Notes: generated from the letters alone by a model not told the origin. DNA of 34,015 bases from Gammaproteobacteria bacterium (GCA_022825505.1 JAJDWR010000082.1:1-34015); one strand, 5' to 3'. Shown: positions 1 to 7,030, numbered from the stretch's first letter. Translations and numbers: made by a program.

Positions 1-22
1 GGAGCGCCGCGCGCCGATTTGA

Positions 23-42
23 GCCCGCCATGGATGGCGGGC
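23..42. repeat. Short perfect inverted repeat at window edge
   Basis: GCCCGCCAT (23-31) is followed after GG by its exact complement ATGGCGGGC (34-42). As RNA it would form a 7-bp GC-rich stem with a 6-nt loop. It lies downstream of the cytochrome gene that ends at 202 on the minus strand, so it could help end that transcript, but no T-run follows. The rest of bases 1-201 shows no convincing coding sequence on either strand. Confidence 0.35.
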
Positions 43-201
43 GAAATTGAGCGTGAAAGGGCTGCACGCACACACCGCCGCGGCACCCGAGCAAGGAACT
101 CAGACGCAATTCAAACTATTGCGCACGCACGCACAACAACAGAGCGATGAACTGAGACTGCATTCACCTTGCCGCACACAAACACCCGGCAAGCGAGCCA
201 G

Positions 202-558
202 TTACTCGCCGCTGTCCCTCACCAGGTAAGCCACCAAAGCCGCCAACTCCGAATCCGAAATCTCCGTCTTCCGAAAATTCGGCATCGTGTTCCGCCCGTC
301 CCGCGTCAGCGTAACCACCAGTTCCTCGGTCAGATCGCTCCGATCCTCAAGCTGCGCCGGAATCTCCGTCCCCCGGTAAAGCGCCGCCAGCGTCTCCGTC
401 CCACCCCCCGAGGCACCGTTCGGCAGCCCATGACAGATGCCGCACCACACGTCGAACACCTGCTTGCCCAGTCCCTCCGAGTCATCCTGCGCCATCGCCA
501 GAGGCGCCGCCATTGCCAGCACCACGCCGGCAATCATTGCTGGAAGCTGCCTAAGCAC
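202..558 (-). CDS. Small periplasmic cytochrome c, partner of the upstream flavoprotein
   Basis: The 118-residue product has an N-terminal signal peptide ending near LAMAQDD, one heme-binding site CGICH, and a Met-containing stretch (NTMPNF) that would supply the sixth iron ligand. This is the usual class I cytochrome c layout. I chose the GTG at 558 because it overlaps the stop codon of the upstream flavoprotein gene (GTGCTTAG) and has a GAGGAG ribosome site just before it; a longer frame to 636 would run back into that gene. In p-cresol methylhydroxylase and related enzymes a small cytochrome c takes electrons from the FAD subunit, and the overlap suggests the same pairing. The partnership is inferred from family knowledge and position. 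The cytochrome assignment itself is clear. Confidence 0.85.
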   Translation of the reverse strand: MLRQLPAMIAGVVLAMAAPLAMAQDDSEGLGKQVFDVWCGICHGLPNGASGGGTETLAALYRGTEIPAQLEDRSDLTEELVVTLTRDGRNTMPNFRKTEISDSELAALVAYLVRDSGE

Positions 559-2230
559 CTCGCATCTCCTCGCGCATGTGCTTCGGCCAGATCCCGTAAC
601 GGCCCGCCGACAGGATCCCGTTGGGATCCACCGCATCCTTCAGCGCCTCGTGGAGCGTCAGCAGCGAGCCGTCGTTCCAGTTGTTAATGATGCTCATGAT
701 CTCCGTGTGGACCGGCGCCGGGGCGCGGTACTCCGTCCAGCCGTTGTCCACGCAGATCTGCGTCATGGCGATGTACTGTTCGCGGGTACGCGCATTCACT
801 TCCGGGTCCGTGCTGACCGCCCAGTTGGCCAGCCCCACGCCGACGCGCTTCGTCCAGTACATCGGCAGATTGCCGTAGAAGCTGCCCATGAACGGTACGC
901 CCAGTTCCACGTGCGCCTGCTGCATGACCTCCTGGTACTTGAGCAGTTCCTCGCCCTTCTTCGGGACCATGGGCGCGAACCAGAAATGCCCCTGGCTGGT
1001 CGAAGCCCGCCCGGTGGCGCGCACGCCCATGCCGAAGCGCGACAGGCTCGGAATGCCCAGGTTGACGCGTTCGGGATTGCCGGGCCGCTCGTTGAGCGTC
1101 GCGATCACGTCCTCGCTGAGCGGAAATTCCAGCACATGCTCGTCGCCGAACCAGCAACCGGGGATCTCCCGGGTGAAGAGGTCTTTGGTGTACTCCACGG
1201 CTGCGGCGGATATCCGGTTGGGCAGGTGCCACTTCAATTCCAGCGCCCACGCGCCGATACGGTTTTCCGTGCAGTACTGCTGCAGCGGCGCGATGTCGGG
1301 CCGCCGGTTGTCCACCACCTGCAGGAGACTGCGGTGCTCCGGACTGGGCGGCGGCATGTTGAAGAACATGAACCCGCCGCCGAACATGGGCGCGCCCATC
1401 GTCGTCATGCCGTTGACGATGCCGGCGTTCTGCAGGTAGGAATCCAGGTCGACCATCTTCGTCAGGTCTTCGTATCTCGGCACGTAGACGACCAGGCTGC
1501 GATAGCCCTCGTGGGCCGGCCGGATCCAGAAGCCCATCTTGGTGATGACGCCGAAGTTCGACTGCGAGAAAATGCCGTCGACGTACGGTCCGATGCCCCA
1601 TTTCTGGTCCTGCCAGGTCTGCGATCCCTCGCAGGCGCCGGGGCCCGTGCGCACGATCTCGCCGTTGCCCAGCACCACCTCCATGCCGCAGACCGTATCC
1701 CAGCGGTCGCGGCCGTTCTCGCTGAAGGTATGGGCGAAGCCGCGCTCCAGCGCGTGGCCGATTGGGCTGCCCCAGGCCGGGTCCGGGATGTCGATGGACA
1801 GGGGTAGATTATTTTCCTCGAAGTAGTTGATGACGTCGTAGAAGCTGACGCCGGGTTCCACCAGCATGGTGTGGTTGCGGACGTCGACGTTGAGGATGCG
1901 GTTCATCCGTTTCAGGTCGAGCACGACGCTGCCGGACAGGATCGGGGACGAGCCCCCGTAGCCCAGGTTCTTGCCGGTGGAGATCGGATACAGCGGCACC
2001 AGGTACTCGTTGGCCACCCTGACGATGGCCTGCACCTGCTCCGCCGAATCCGGTGCGAGGGCGGCGGAAACCTCCGGTTCCAGGTCGGAGTTCTGGTAGA
2101 TGGAATAGACGTCCTTGTAGAGCGCGGTGTCTTCGTCGCTGGTGAAGACCCACTCCTCGCCGACGATATTGGCGAACTCCTGCAATGCGCTCGCAAAGTC
2201 CTGTTCGGTTATTCCGGGAGGGATGGCCAT
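551..2230 (-). CDS. FAD-binding oxidase of the vanillyl-alcohol oxidase / p-cresol methylhydroxylase family
   Basis: 559 residues, close to the family norm. The N-terminal FAD-binding PCMH domain includes STGKNLGYGG (about 84-93), VVLDLKRMN and VEPGVSFYDV, followed by CGMEVVLGNGEIVRTG and the substrate domain. The C-terminal DPNGILSAGRYG matches the family's usual ending. Such enzymes oxidise 4-alkylphenols or related alcohols, passing electrons to oxygen or to a cytochrome c. The overlapping cytochrome gene favours a dehydrogenase. By hand comparison with PchF recalled from memory, the Tyr that carries covalent FAD (in FGLY) aligns with Gly402 (FGMG), so flavin attachment may differ. No signal peptide is visible, although the partner cytochrome is exported. 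The ATG at 2230 follows a GAGGAAA ribosome site. Family assignment is firm; substrate is unknown. Confidence 0.85.
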   Translation of the reverse strand: MAIPPGITEQDFASALQEFANIVGEEWVFTSDEDTALYKDVYSIYQNSDLEPEVSAALAPDSAEQVQAIVRVANEYLVPLYPISTGKNLGYGGSSPILSGSVVLDLKRMNRILNVDVRNHTMLVEPGVSFYDVINYFEENNLPLSIDIPDPAWGSPIGHALERGFAHTFSENGRDRWDTVCGMEVVLGNGEIVRTGPGACEGSQTWQDQKWGIGPYVDGIFSQSNFGVITKMGFWIRPAHEGYRSLVVYVPRYEDLTKMVDLDSYLQNAGIVNGMTTMGAPMFGGGFMFFNMPPPSPEHRSLLQVVDNRRPDIAPLQQYCTENRIGAWALELKWHLPNRISAAAVEYTKDLFTREIPGCWFGDEHVLEFPLSEDVIATLNERPGNPERVNLGIPSLSRFGMGVRATGRASTSQGHFWFAPMVPKKGEELLKYQEVMQQAHVELGVPFMGSFYGNLPMYWTKRVGVGLANWAVSTDPEVNARTREQYIAMTQICVDNGWTEYRAPAPVHTEIMSIINNWNDGSLLTLHEALKDAVDPNGILSAGRYGIWPKHMREEMRGA

Positions 2231-2265
2231 TGCGTTTTCCTCGTTCGGGTGCTGGCGGAATGGTG

Positions 2266-2285
2266 ATCGGGTTGCCCCGATTCTA
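2266..2285 (-). promoter_or_regulatory. Candidate promoter and operator for the flavoprotein gene
   Basis: On the minus strand TAGAAT (2285-2280) is a good -10 box, though I see no convincing -35. The last base of the -10 overlaps a perfect 6-bp inverted repeat, ATCGGG-4 nt-CCCGAT (2266-2281), placed where a repressor would block initiation. Just beyond, 2291-2306 holds an alternating CCGG run. The site is in the divergent region between the flavoprotein gene and the Tat-protein gene. Confidence 0.35.
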
Positions 2286-2377
2286 CATCAGCCGGCCGGC
2301 CGGCCATTTGCATTGTGAATGGACAACTATTTGCCCCCGATCATGTATGATTTACGGACACAACAAGAGGTGATCGA

Positions 2378-2794
2378 ATGTTTACTCGCCGTGACCTGAT
2401 GAAATCTGCGGGCCTGTCCGTTGCACTGGGTGCGGTGCCGGTAACGCTGGCCGCACGCTCGAGCGACCTGCAGGGATGGGTGGTGCTGGCGGACCCCGCA
2501 ATCGAGGAATCCCTGACTCTTGCCGCGGACCTCAGCGCCCGGGGCGCCACGGTCCTGGAATTCAGCGGACGCACGGACGAGTTGTGGTACGGGACCCTCA
2601 GAGATGTCTGCACCCACGGACAGCGGCCCACGATCGCGGGCCTCGTCGACCGGCAGCGGGCCTTCGAGTTGGGGATGTTCGGCGAGAACGCCCTGTACTT
2701 CGCCGCCCAGCAGGATTTCGTGCCGGTGACCTCCGATTCGCTGGAGTCGTTCGTCCTGGCGCCGATGAATTCCCGCGAGGTCGTTCGCCTGTAG
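2378..2794 (+). CDS. Small Tat-exported protein of unknown function
   Basis: 138 residues. The N-terminus has a twin-arginine signal (TRRDLMK, then a hydrophobic stretch to about residue 26, AARSS), so export by the Tat pathway is likely. That pathway usually carries folded or cofactor-bearing proteins. The mature part of about 110 residues contains two internal Trp, a single Cys (in VCTHG) and no motif I recognise. The ATG at 2378 follows AAGAGGTG at good spacing, and TATGAT (2346-2351) could be its -10. It is transcribed divergently from the flavoprotein/cytochrome pair and converges on the DUF6152-like gene. It could serve the neighbouring redox systems, but nothing in the sequence proves that. 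Confidence 0.65.
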   Translation: MFTRRDLMKSAGLSVALGAVPVTLAARSSDLQGWVVLADPAIEESLTLAADLSARGATVLEFSGRTDELWYGTLRDVCTHGQRPTIAGLVDRQRAFELGMFGENALYFAAQQDFVPVTSDSLESFVLAPMNSREVVRL

Positions 2795-2835
2795 CCGCGC
2801 CCCCTCGCCGGCCCGGCCGTTCCGATTCCCTGACC

Positions 2836-2878
2836 GATCGCGTTCAGTCCGCGTCTGAAGTTCGACGTGGGCGCGATC
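2836..2878. terminator. Candidate bidirectional terminator between convergent genes
   Basis: GATCGCG (2836-2842) pairs with CGCGATC (2872-2878), and inside lies a second stem, TTCAG (2843-2847) with CTGAA (2855-2859). The element sits between the ends of two convergent genes and slightly overlaps the stop of the minus-strand one. No T-run is present, so this is only a position-based suggestion. Confidence 0.3.
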
Positions 2879-3869
2879 ACTCTGTCAGATAGCGTCCCGC
2901 GGACTCCAGGTCGCAGGGCACGTCGTCCGGCGTAAGCTCGGGCCGGTAGTCCCAGCGCGTGGTGCCGGTCACCGGCGCCGCCAGGTAGTCGGGATCCTCC
3001 ATGACGTAGCTGTAGCTCAGGTGCGAGCCGTCATCGGCGAGGGTGAAGCGTTCGGACACGCGCTTCTGCGGGCCTGAAGGGACCCGGAAATTGTTGCCGG
3101 CGTAGTTCTCGCTGAAATGGCGGGTCTCCACGACCAGTGCGCCGTCTTCCCAGCTTCCGGACGAGAAGCCGTGCAGGGCGGGAATCCCGTCATCCGGAGG
3201 GCTGCGTCCATCGGTGTAGATGACCCGCTCCGCGTCCATCCAGTCGCTGTGAATCAGCACCCGGTCGTCGAGAATCTCGACCACGTTGATGGACCGGTAG
3301 AGCATCAGCAGGGGAGGGGGAAAGGGGATGCACCGGGACTGGGAGATCAGTGTGGGATCATAGGCTTCCCGGGCCTCCTCTCCCTTTTCAGTCAACGGCC
3401 AGGACCCGAAGGCGCGTATGTACGCGGTGAAGCCTTCGGGATCGGCCAGCCAGACGCCCGCCAGACTGTCGCTGACGCCGGTGTTGGCCGGGTACGTGCC
3501 CACCGCCTGCCAGGCCAGGGGCACCAGGGTGCCGTCCTCCTTGACAATCATCTGGCCCAGCGCCTCGTCCGGCCTGGTCCGGCTTGGATTGACCACCGCG
3601 GTCACACGGTCGCCGGGAGCCAGGGAAGCGGGTGTGACCCCGTGGGGCCTGAGCGAGGAGCCTTGACCTTCAATGGCGAGATCCAGCGGGTTGCCCGATG
3701 CGTCGGTGGTTCTGAGATAGAGCCAGCTATGCGGGTTGCGGTAGTCGAATTCGAGTACGACGCCCTCGTAACTCAGCTCGGTGTCGGTGTCGAAGAACGG
3801 GGTTCCGTGGTGGGCGGATGCGCCCGTCGCAGCGCACAGCGCCGCCAGTGTCGCCAGTCTGTGCCGCAT
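2877..3869 (-). CDS. Exported DUF6152-like protein
   Basis: 330 residues with a signal peptide cleaved near GASAHHG. The mature protein begins with the His-His-Gly start typical of DUF6152 proteins, then a beta-rich segment containing YEGVVLEFDYRNPHSW (about 34-49), which matches that family's EGxVxEFxWxNPH pattern. DUF6152 proteins are small periplasmic proteins of unknown function. This one has about 200 further residues that I cannot assign. It is the last gene of a minus-strand set with the beta-trefoil-like protein (61 nt upstream) and the diheme cytochrome. A strong AGGGGAGAGG ribosome site precedes the ATG at 3869. Family call is moderate; role unknown. Confidence 0.65.
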   Translation of the reverse strand: MRHRLATLAALCAATGASAHHGTPFFDTDTELSYEGVVLEFDYRNPHSWLYLRTTDASGNPLDLAIEGQGSSLRPHGVTPASLAPGDRVTAVVNPSRTRPDEALGQMIVKEDGTLVPLAWQAVGTYPANTGVSDSLAGVWLADPEGFTAYIRAFGSWPLTEKGEEAREAYDPTLISQSRCIPFPPPLLMLYRSINVVEILDDRVLIHSDWMDAERVIYTDGRSPPDDGIPALHGFSSGSWEDGALVVETRHFSENYAGNNFRVPSGPQKRVSERFTLADDGSHLSYSYVMEDPDYLAAPVTGTTRWDYRPELTPDDVPCDLESAGRYLTE

Positions 3870-3930
3870 CGTAACCTCTCCCCTTTGTTGTGTTCGCGAC
3901 AGGATTGTCGGGATGGATTTCGATCCAACG

Positions 3931-4554
3931 TTACTGGAATCGCTTCTCCTGCGTCGGCGCGCGTTCCTCGTAGGTGTCGACCAACTGCCAGCGCTGCCGT
4001 ACCGCGATGGCCTCGTCGTCCTCGCTGCAGGTCTCGAAGGTGAGCCTGCGAATCTGCGGAATGTTGTCGTTATTTTGCGCTTCCCGCCCCACCGGCGCCA
4101 GACGGCCGCCGCCCGGCACCGTGTTTGCGCCCAGGGTGAGGCACAGTTCCGGCGCCATCAGCGGCGCGATGCGCCCGTCGGCGGTCAGGTCGAAGTCCTG
4201 GGCCTCGCCGTCGTTGCATTCCTCGATGGGCACGAAGGAGCCGGGATTGGGATCGTGCAGGGTCATGCACAGGTCGAAATGGATGATGCGGATTTCGCCG
4301 CGTTGCTCGATCAGTTCGGCATCGAAACCCTGGTCTTCGGTGGGTCCGCGGCCCATGTAGAGGAAACAGTTGTGCCCCTGCAGCCCGCCCAGCGGCAGCG
4401 CGCCGGTCAGGTGGGCGAAGAGGTCGACGCACCACCCGCGGGAGTCGTCCAGGGGATCGATGAGCTGTATCGACACGGGCGTCACCGCCATGCCGGCAAG
4501 CGGGAGCGCGGCGGCGACCCCTCCCCAAAGCACGTTGATCAATCTTTGTTTCAT
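3931..4554 (-). CDS. Exported beta-trefoil (ricin B-like) protein, putative
   Basis: 207 residues with an N-terminal hydrophobic signal (MKQRLINVLWGG to about GMAV). The mature part shows repeats reminiscent of ricin-type beta-trefoil domains: GWCVDL, HNCFLY, ECNDGEAQDFDL, then ELCLTLG, and finally ETCSEDD with RQRWQL. The Cys spacing and the Q-x-F/Q-x-W positions are what suggest this fold, which usually binds carbohydrate. It starts 30 nt after the diheme cytochrome gene with an AAGGTGA ribosome site, so the two are probably co-expressed. Fold assignment is by eye, and binding partners are unknown. It might help attach the redox proteins to a polymer or to the cell surface, but that is speculation. 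Confidence 0.55.
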   Translation of the reverse strand: MKQRLINVLWGGVAAALPLAGMAVTPVSIQLIDPLDDSRGWCVDLFAHLTGALPLGGLQGHNCFLYMGRGPTEDQGFDAELIEQRGEIRIIHFDLCMTLHDPNPGSFVPIEECNDGEAQDFDLTADGRIAPLMAPELCLTLGANTVPGGGRLAPVGREAQNNDNIPQIRRLTFETCSEDDEAIAVRQRWQLVDTYEERAPTQEKRFQ

Positions 4555-4584
4555 GCTGGATTCACCTTGGTCCGGGTGTGGCCG

Positions 4585-5310
4585 TCATAGCGTATCGATA
4601 TAGGCGATGAGGTCGGCGATGGTCTGATCCGTCAGGGTCTGGGACATGGCCGACATCTGCGCGCCGAATATGTCCCCGGCACTGCGGCCGCGAATACCGT
4701 CCCTGAAGTACTGCAACTGCCGCGCCTGGTACCAGTCCTGAAGGTCCGTCAGCCGGGGCGACGCCAGCGCTTCGTTGCCTTCGCCGTTCGGGCCATGGCA
4801 AACCCCGCAGGTGATGTAGGCCTGGGCGCCGCGCTCGGCGTTGCCGGGTTCGGGGCTGCTGAAATCCGCGTATTCCGAATGCCAGATGTAGGGACGGCCG
4901 GTGGTCACGGGTTCGCCGTTCAGCGTTTCGAGCGCGGCGCCCGGTTCCATGTCGGCGATGTACTCGGACAGCGCCCGGATGGTGGCGTCGTTGCGGGCCA
5001 TTCCGGAAACGATGGACATCTGCAGGCCGGTGAGGTCCTCCGGGTGCATGCCGCGGACCCGGTCCCTGAAGTTGTGAAGCTGGCGCTCCACGTACCAGGC
5101 TTCCATGCCGGCCAGCGCCGGCGCATCCAGGCGTTCGCTGCCCTGGCCGCCGGGCCCGTGGCAGAACGCGCAGACCTCGTAGAGTTGCTCGGGCGGCACC
5201 GCGTCGCCGGACCCCGGGGCGTACATCTGTGCGGCGGCTGGCGCGGCGCCCAACAGGAGCCACGCCGCCGGCAGCGTGAGCACGCGGATCGGAAGAAACA
5301 ATCGCATCAT
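4585..5310 (-). CDS. Periplasmic diheme cytochrome c (cytochrome c4-like)
   Basis: 241 residues: a signal peptide ending near PAAAQMY, then two similar cytochrome c domains, each with a heme site (CAFCH about 47-51 and CGVCH about 169-173) followed by GPxGxG. Each domain also has a QLxxFRDxxRG segment and a downstream Met (QMSIVSGM and QMSAMSQ) able to ligate the iron. The duplicated architecture and length match cytochrome c4/c553-type diheme electron carriers, which shuttle electrons in the periplasm. It is first in an exported three-gene set reading toward 2877. The start is MM at 5310/5307; no strong ribosome site is visible. The heme assignment is certain; the redox partner is not known. 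Confidence 0.88.
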   Translation of the reverse strand: MMRLFLPIRVLTLPAAWLLLGAAPAAAQMYAPGSGDAVPPEQLYEVCAFCHGPGGQGSERLDAPALAGMEAWYVERQLHNFRDRVRGMHPEDLTGLQMSIVSGMARNDATIRALSEYIADMEPGAALETLNGEPVTTGRPYIWHSEYADFSSPEPGNAERGAQAYITCGVCHGPNGEGNEALASPRLTDLQDWYQARQLQYFRDGIRGRSAGDIFGAQMSAMSQTLTDQTIADLIAYIDTL

Positions 5311-5458
5311 CGAATCAAAGCCCTGGCCGATTAATGTTCAGTGTGAGTGTCATTGTGCGCGTTAGCCACTGTCGCGTCACTCCCGCTACCCCGTAAAGTA
5401 AGAGCCTGCCGTCGGATATGCAAGGACGCTTTCGAATGAGGCACCGGGGCCGCTGGTT

Positions 5459-5464
5459 TATAAT
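5459..5464 (+). promoter_or_regulatory. -10 box of the tRNA promoter
   Basis: A perfect TATAAT at 5459-5464 is followed by a run of G and C (GCCCCGCCCCG) and then by the tRNA, whose first base is at 5477. The GC-rich discriminator is typical of stable-RNA promoters under stringent control. No good -35 is visible at the usual distance. Confidence 0.65.
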
Positions 5465-5476
5465 GCCCCGCCCCGT

Positions 5477-5553
5477 GGTGATGTAGCTCAGGTGGTTAGA
5501 GCGGCGGATTCATAACCCGCAGGTCGGTGGTTCAAGTCCACCCATCACCACCA
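5477..5553 (+). tRNA. tRNA with CAT anticodon (elongator Met, or Ile2)
   Basis: A full cloverleaf can be folded by hand: a 7-bp acceptor stem (GGTGATG with CATCACC), TA, a GCTC/GAGC D stem, an anticodon loop TTCATAA with CAT at 34-36, a 5-bp T stem GGTGG/CCACC with loop TTCAAGT, discriminator A and an encoded CCA (5551-5553). It is not an initiator because position 1 pairs with 72. The anticodon stem ends in an A31-C39 mismatch. CAT can mean elongator Met or, after lysidine modification, isoleucine reading AUA; I cannot separate these from sequence alone. Confidence 0.95.
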
Positions 5554-5572
5554 GTTCGATCCGTATTCTGGC

Positions 5573-5601
5573 TTGTCTGGCCAGGTAAATATGGCTAACA
5601 T
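5573..5601 (+). promoter_or_regulatory. Candidate promoter of the toxin-antitoxin pair
   Basis: TTGTCT (5573-5578) and TAACAT (5596-5601) are separated by exactly 17 nt and lie just before the antitoxin gene. TGGCCA occurs in the spacer and again directly over the -10 end (5577-5582 and 5600-5605). Paired palindromes over a promoter suit autorepression by the antitoxin, as is usual in these modules. Assigned by eye only. Confidence 0.45.
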
Positions 5602-5628
5602 GGCCAGAAACTCATACGGCGAAACACG

Positions 5629-5955
5629 ATGATTCGAGCGACAATTTCCGAAGTGAAGGACGGCATGAGTGCCTTTCTCCGACGGGTGAAATCGGGAGAA
5701 TCGGTGTTGATTTTTGAGCGAAAGACGCCCATTGCGCGCATCGTTCCGGTGGGGCGGGGAGGAACGGATGAAACCGGCGCGGACGACGTGGACCGGAATG
5801 CAAAGCTCGCACGGCTTGAGCAGGCGGGTGTGCTGGCGCGTAGCGGCTCCGGAAGCCCTCTGGACGTGCTGGGCGATCCGTTGCCCGCGGGCACCGGGCT
5901 TCTTCAAGCTCTGCTGGAAGAGCGTTCGGAAGAACGGCGCGAAGGCTATCGGTGA
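5629..5955 (+). CDS. Phd/YefM-type antitoxin
   Basis: 108 residues. The N-terminal 45 residues fit the Phd/YefM fold: MIRATISEVKDGMSAFL, then RRVKSGESVLI and TPIARIVPV. This fold binds operator DNA as a dimer. The C-terminal half is charged and low in pattern, as expected for the flexible part that wraps and blocks the toxin. The gene overlaps the PIN toxin gene by 3 nt (GTGA), the typical antitoxin-first order. It lies 75 nt after a tRNA gene. The ATG has no clear Shine-Dalgarno sequence. The call as the antitoxin of a PIN toxin is solid; the exact family name (VapB versus Phd) is a matter of nomenclature. Confidence 0.85.
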   Translation: MIRATISEVKDGMSAFLRRVKSGESVLIFERKTPIARIVPVGRGGTDETGADDVDRNAKLARLEQAGVLARSGSGSPLDVLGDPLPAGTGLLQALLEERSEERREGYR

Positions 5956-6377
5956 ACTTTTGGGATACCTCCGCCCTTGTCGCCCTCGGTGTCGACGAGC
6001 CTCACCGGCGGCGGGCACTGCGCATTCTTGAAGAAGACGATCGGATGGCCGTCTGGTGGGGCACCCAGGTGGAATACGCCGCCGCTCTCGCCGGACGGGA
6101 ACGAAACGGCACCCTGTCGACGGACGAAGTTTCGCAGCAACTGGGCCGTCTCTCCTCCCTGGCCCGAGTGTGGTATGAGGTACAGCCGAGCCGACGCATT
6201 GTCACGATGGCGCAGCGGCTTCTGCGCGTACATCCCTTGCGCGCTGCTGACAGCCTTCAACTCGCTGCGGCGCTTGCCGTTGCCGAAGATGACCCCGCCT
6301 CGGTCGGTTTCGTCTGCTTCGATGCCCGGCTGAATCAGGCGGCGTCTCGGGAAGGGTTTCCGGTTCTCGCGTCGTAG
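5952..6377 (+). CDS. PIN-domain ribonuclease toxin (VapC-like)
   Basis: 141 residues, normal for VapC toxins. The acidic residues of the PIN active site are all visible: Asp5 (FWDTSALV), Glu41 (TQVEYAAA), Asp100 (RAADSLQLAAAL) and Asp124 (CFDARLN). PIN toxins bind Mg2+ through these residues and cut RNA, often tRNA or rRNA, when the antitoxin is lost. The GTG start at 5952 overlaps the antitoxin stop. All four acidic residues and the antitoxin are intact, so the pair looks functional. The RNA target is unknown. Confidence 0.88.
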   Translation: MNFWDTSALVALGVDEPHRRRALRILEEDDRMAVWWGTQVEYAAALAGRERNGTLSTDEVSQQLGRLSSLARVWYEVQPSRRIVTMAQRLLRVHPLRAADSLQLAAALAVAEDDPASVGFVCFDARLNQAASREGFPVLAS

Positions 6378-6460
6378 GCGCGGCAGCTGAAGCCTGCGGG
6401 TCCATCGGGCATTTGGGTATGCTATGGGACGGGAGCAGTATCGACGTGGGAGGATTCAGC

Positions 6461-6991
6461 ATGAAGTGGATGTTTGCAGGCAAGAGGCGCGCCCCGGGTT
6501 TCACCGCTGCCCTGGCGGCGGCCGCATTGCTGGCGGCGGGTTGCGAGTCGGGCGGGCCGGCCGTCGAGTACATCGATCTGTCCGCGACCGCGCCCGGCAG
6601 CGGCACCAATACGCCCTTCACCTCGGCCATCAAGGTCAATTCCGGGAGCATCGTGTTTCTCTCCGGAACGGTCGGGGCGCCTCCCCACAGCCACCCCCAC
6701 GTCCCGTCCGAGTTCGATCACCTGGATTTCAGCGCCGAGGCCCAGACCGAGCGGGTCATGGAAAGTCTCCGGGAGATGATCCGGGCGGCCGGCGGCGAAC
6801 TCACCGACATCATCCAGGTGACGAAGTTCATGCGCGACGTGGAGGCCAACCAGGACATCGTTCGCGACGTGATGGCCCGTTACTGGGGCCCGGGTCACCG
6901 CCCGGCCAGCACCACCATCGAAATCGTCCGGCTGGCCACCGACCCGCGCTTCATCCTGGAGGTGGAGGCGGTGGCGGTGATCGGCGAGTAA
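6461..6991 (+). CDS. RidA-fold lipoprotein lacking the catalytic arginine
   Basis: 176 residues. The N-terminus is a lipoprotein signal (hydrophobic stretch then LLAAGC, Cys28), so the protein should be lipid-anchored outside the cytoplasm. From about residue 35 it follows the RidA/YjgF/Rid domain: NSGSIVFLSGTVG, LREMIRAAGGELTDIIQVTKFM, then RPASTTIEIVRLA and FILEVEAVAV. Classical RidA removes reactive imines using Arg105 in the segment PARSCVEV; here that segment reads PASTTIEI, so the Arg is replaced by Ser. It therefore belongs with Rid relatives that are not standard imine deaminases. I chose ATG 6461, after GGGAGG, over the in-frame ATG at 6413. The next gene in the same direction is a DUF885 protein 154 nt away. 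Confidence 0.75.
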   Translation: MKWMFAGKRRAPGFTAALAAAALLAAGCESGGPAVEYIDLSATAPGSGTNTPFTSAIKVNSGSIVFLSGTVGAPPHSHPHVPSEFDHLDFSAEAQTERVMESLREMIRAAGGELTDIIQVTKFMRDVEANQDIVRDVMARYWGPGHRPASTTIEIVRLATDPRFILEVEAVAVIGE

Positions 6992-7009
6992 GCACACGAC
7001 TTGCACGTT

Positions 7010-7030
7010 GTGGACAAGCCGTGCGTCCAC
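7010..7030 (+). terminator. Small hairpin after the Rid lipoprotein gene
   Basis: GTGGAC (7010-7015) pairs exactly with GTCCAC (7025-7030) around a 9-nt loop, 18 nt past the stop of the lipoprotein gene. No T-run follows, so it is a weak terminator candidate. Confidence 0.3.

Noticed and set aside
47..229. 60-codon plus-strand frame at the window start
   Set aside because: No ribosome site or recognisable pattern, and it overlaps the end of the cytochrome gene.
437..1807. 456-codon plus-strand frame
   Set aside because: Antisense to the FAD flavoprotein; rich in His, Arg and Ala as expected from an antisense reading of GC-rich coding DNA.
2291..2306. CCGG-rich run as a repeat element
   Set aside because: A short simple alternating sequence; no other copy of note and no further structure.
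5629..6377. Possible phage or genomic island beginning at the tRNA
   Set aside because: No integrase, phage gene or repeated tRNA end is visible; only the toxin-antitoxin pair follows.
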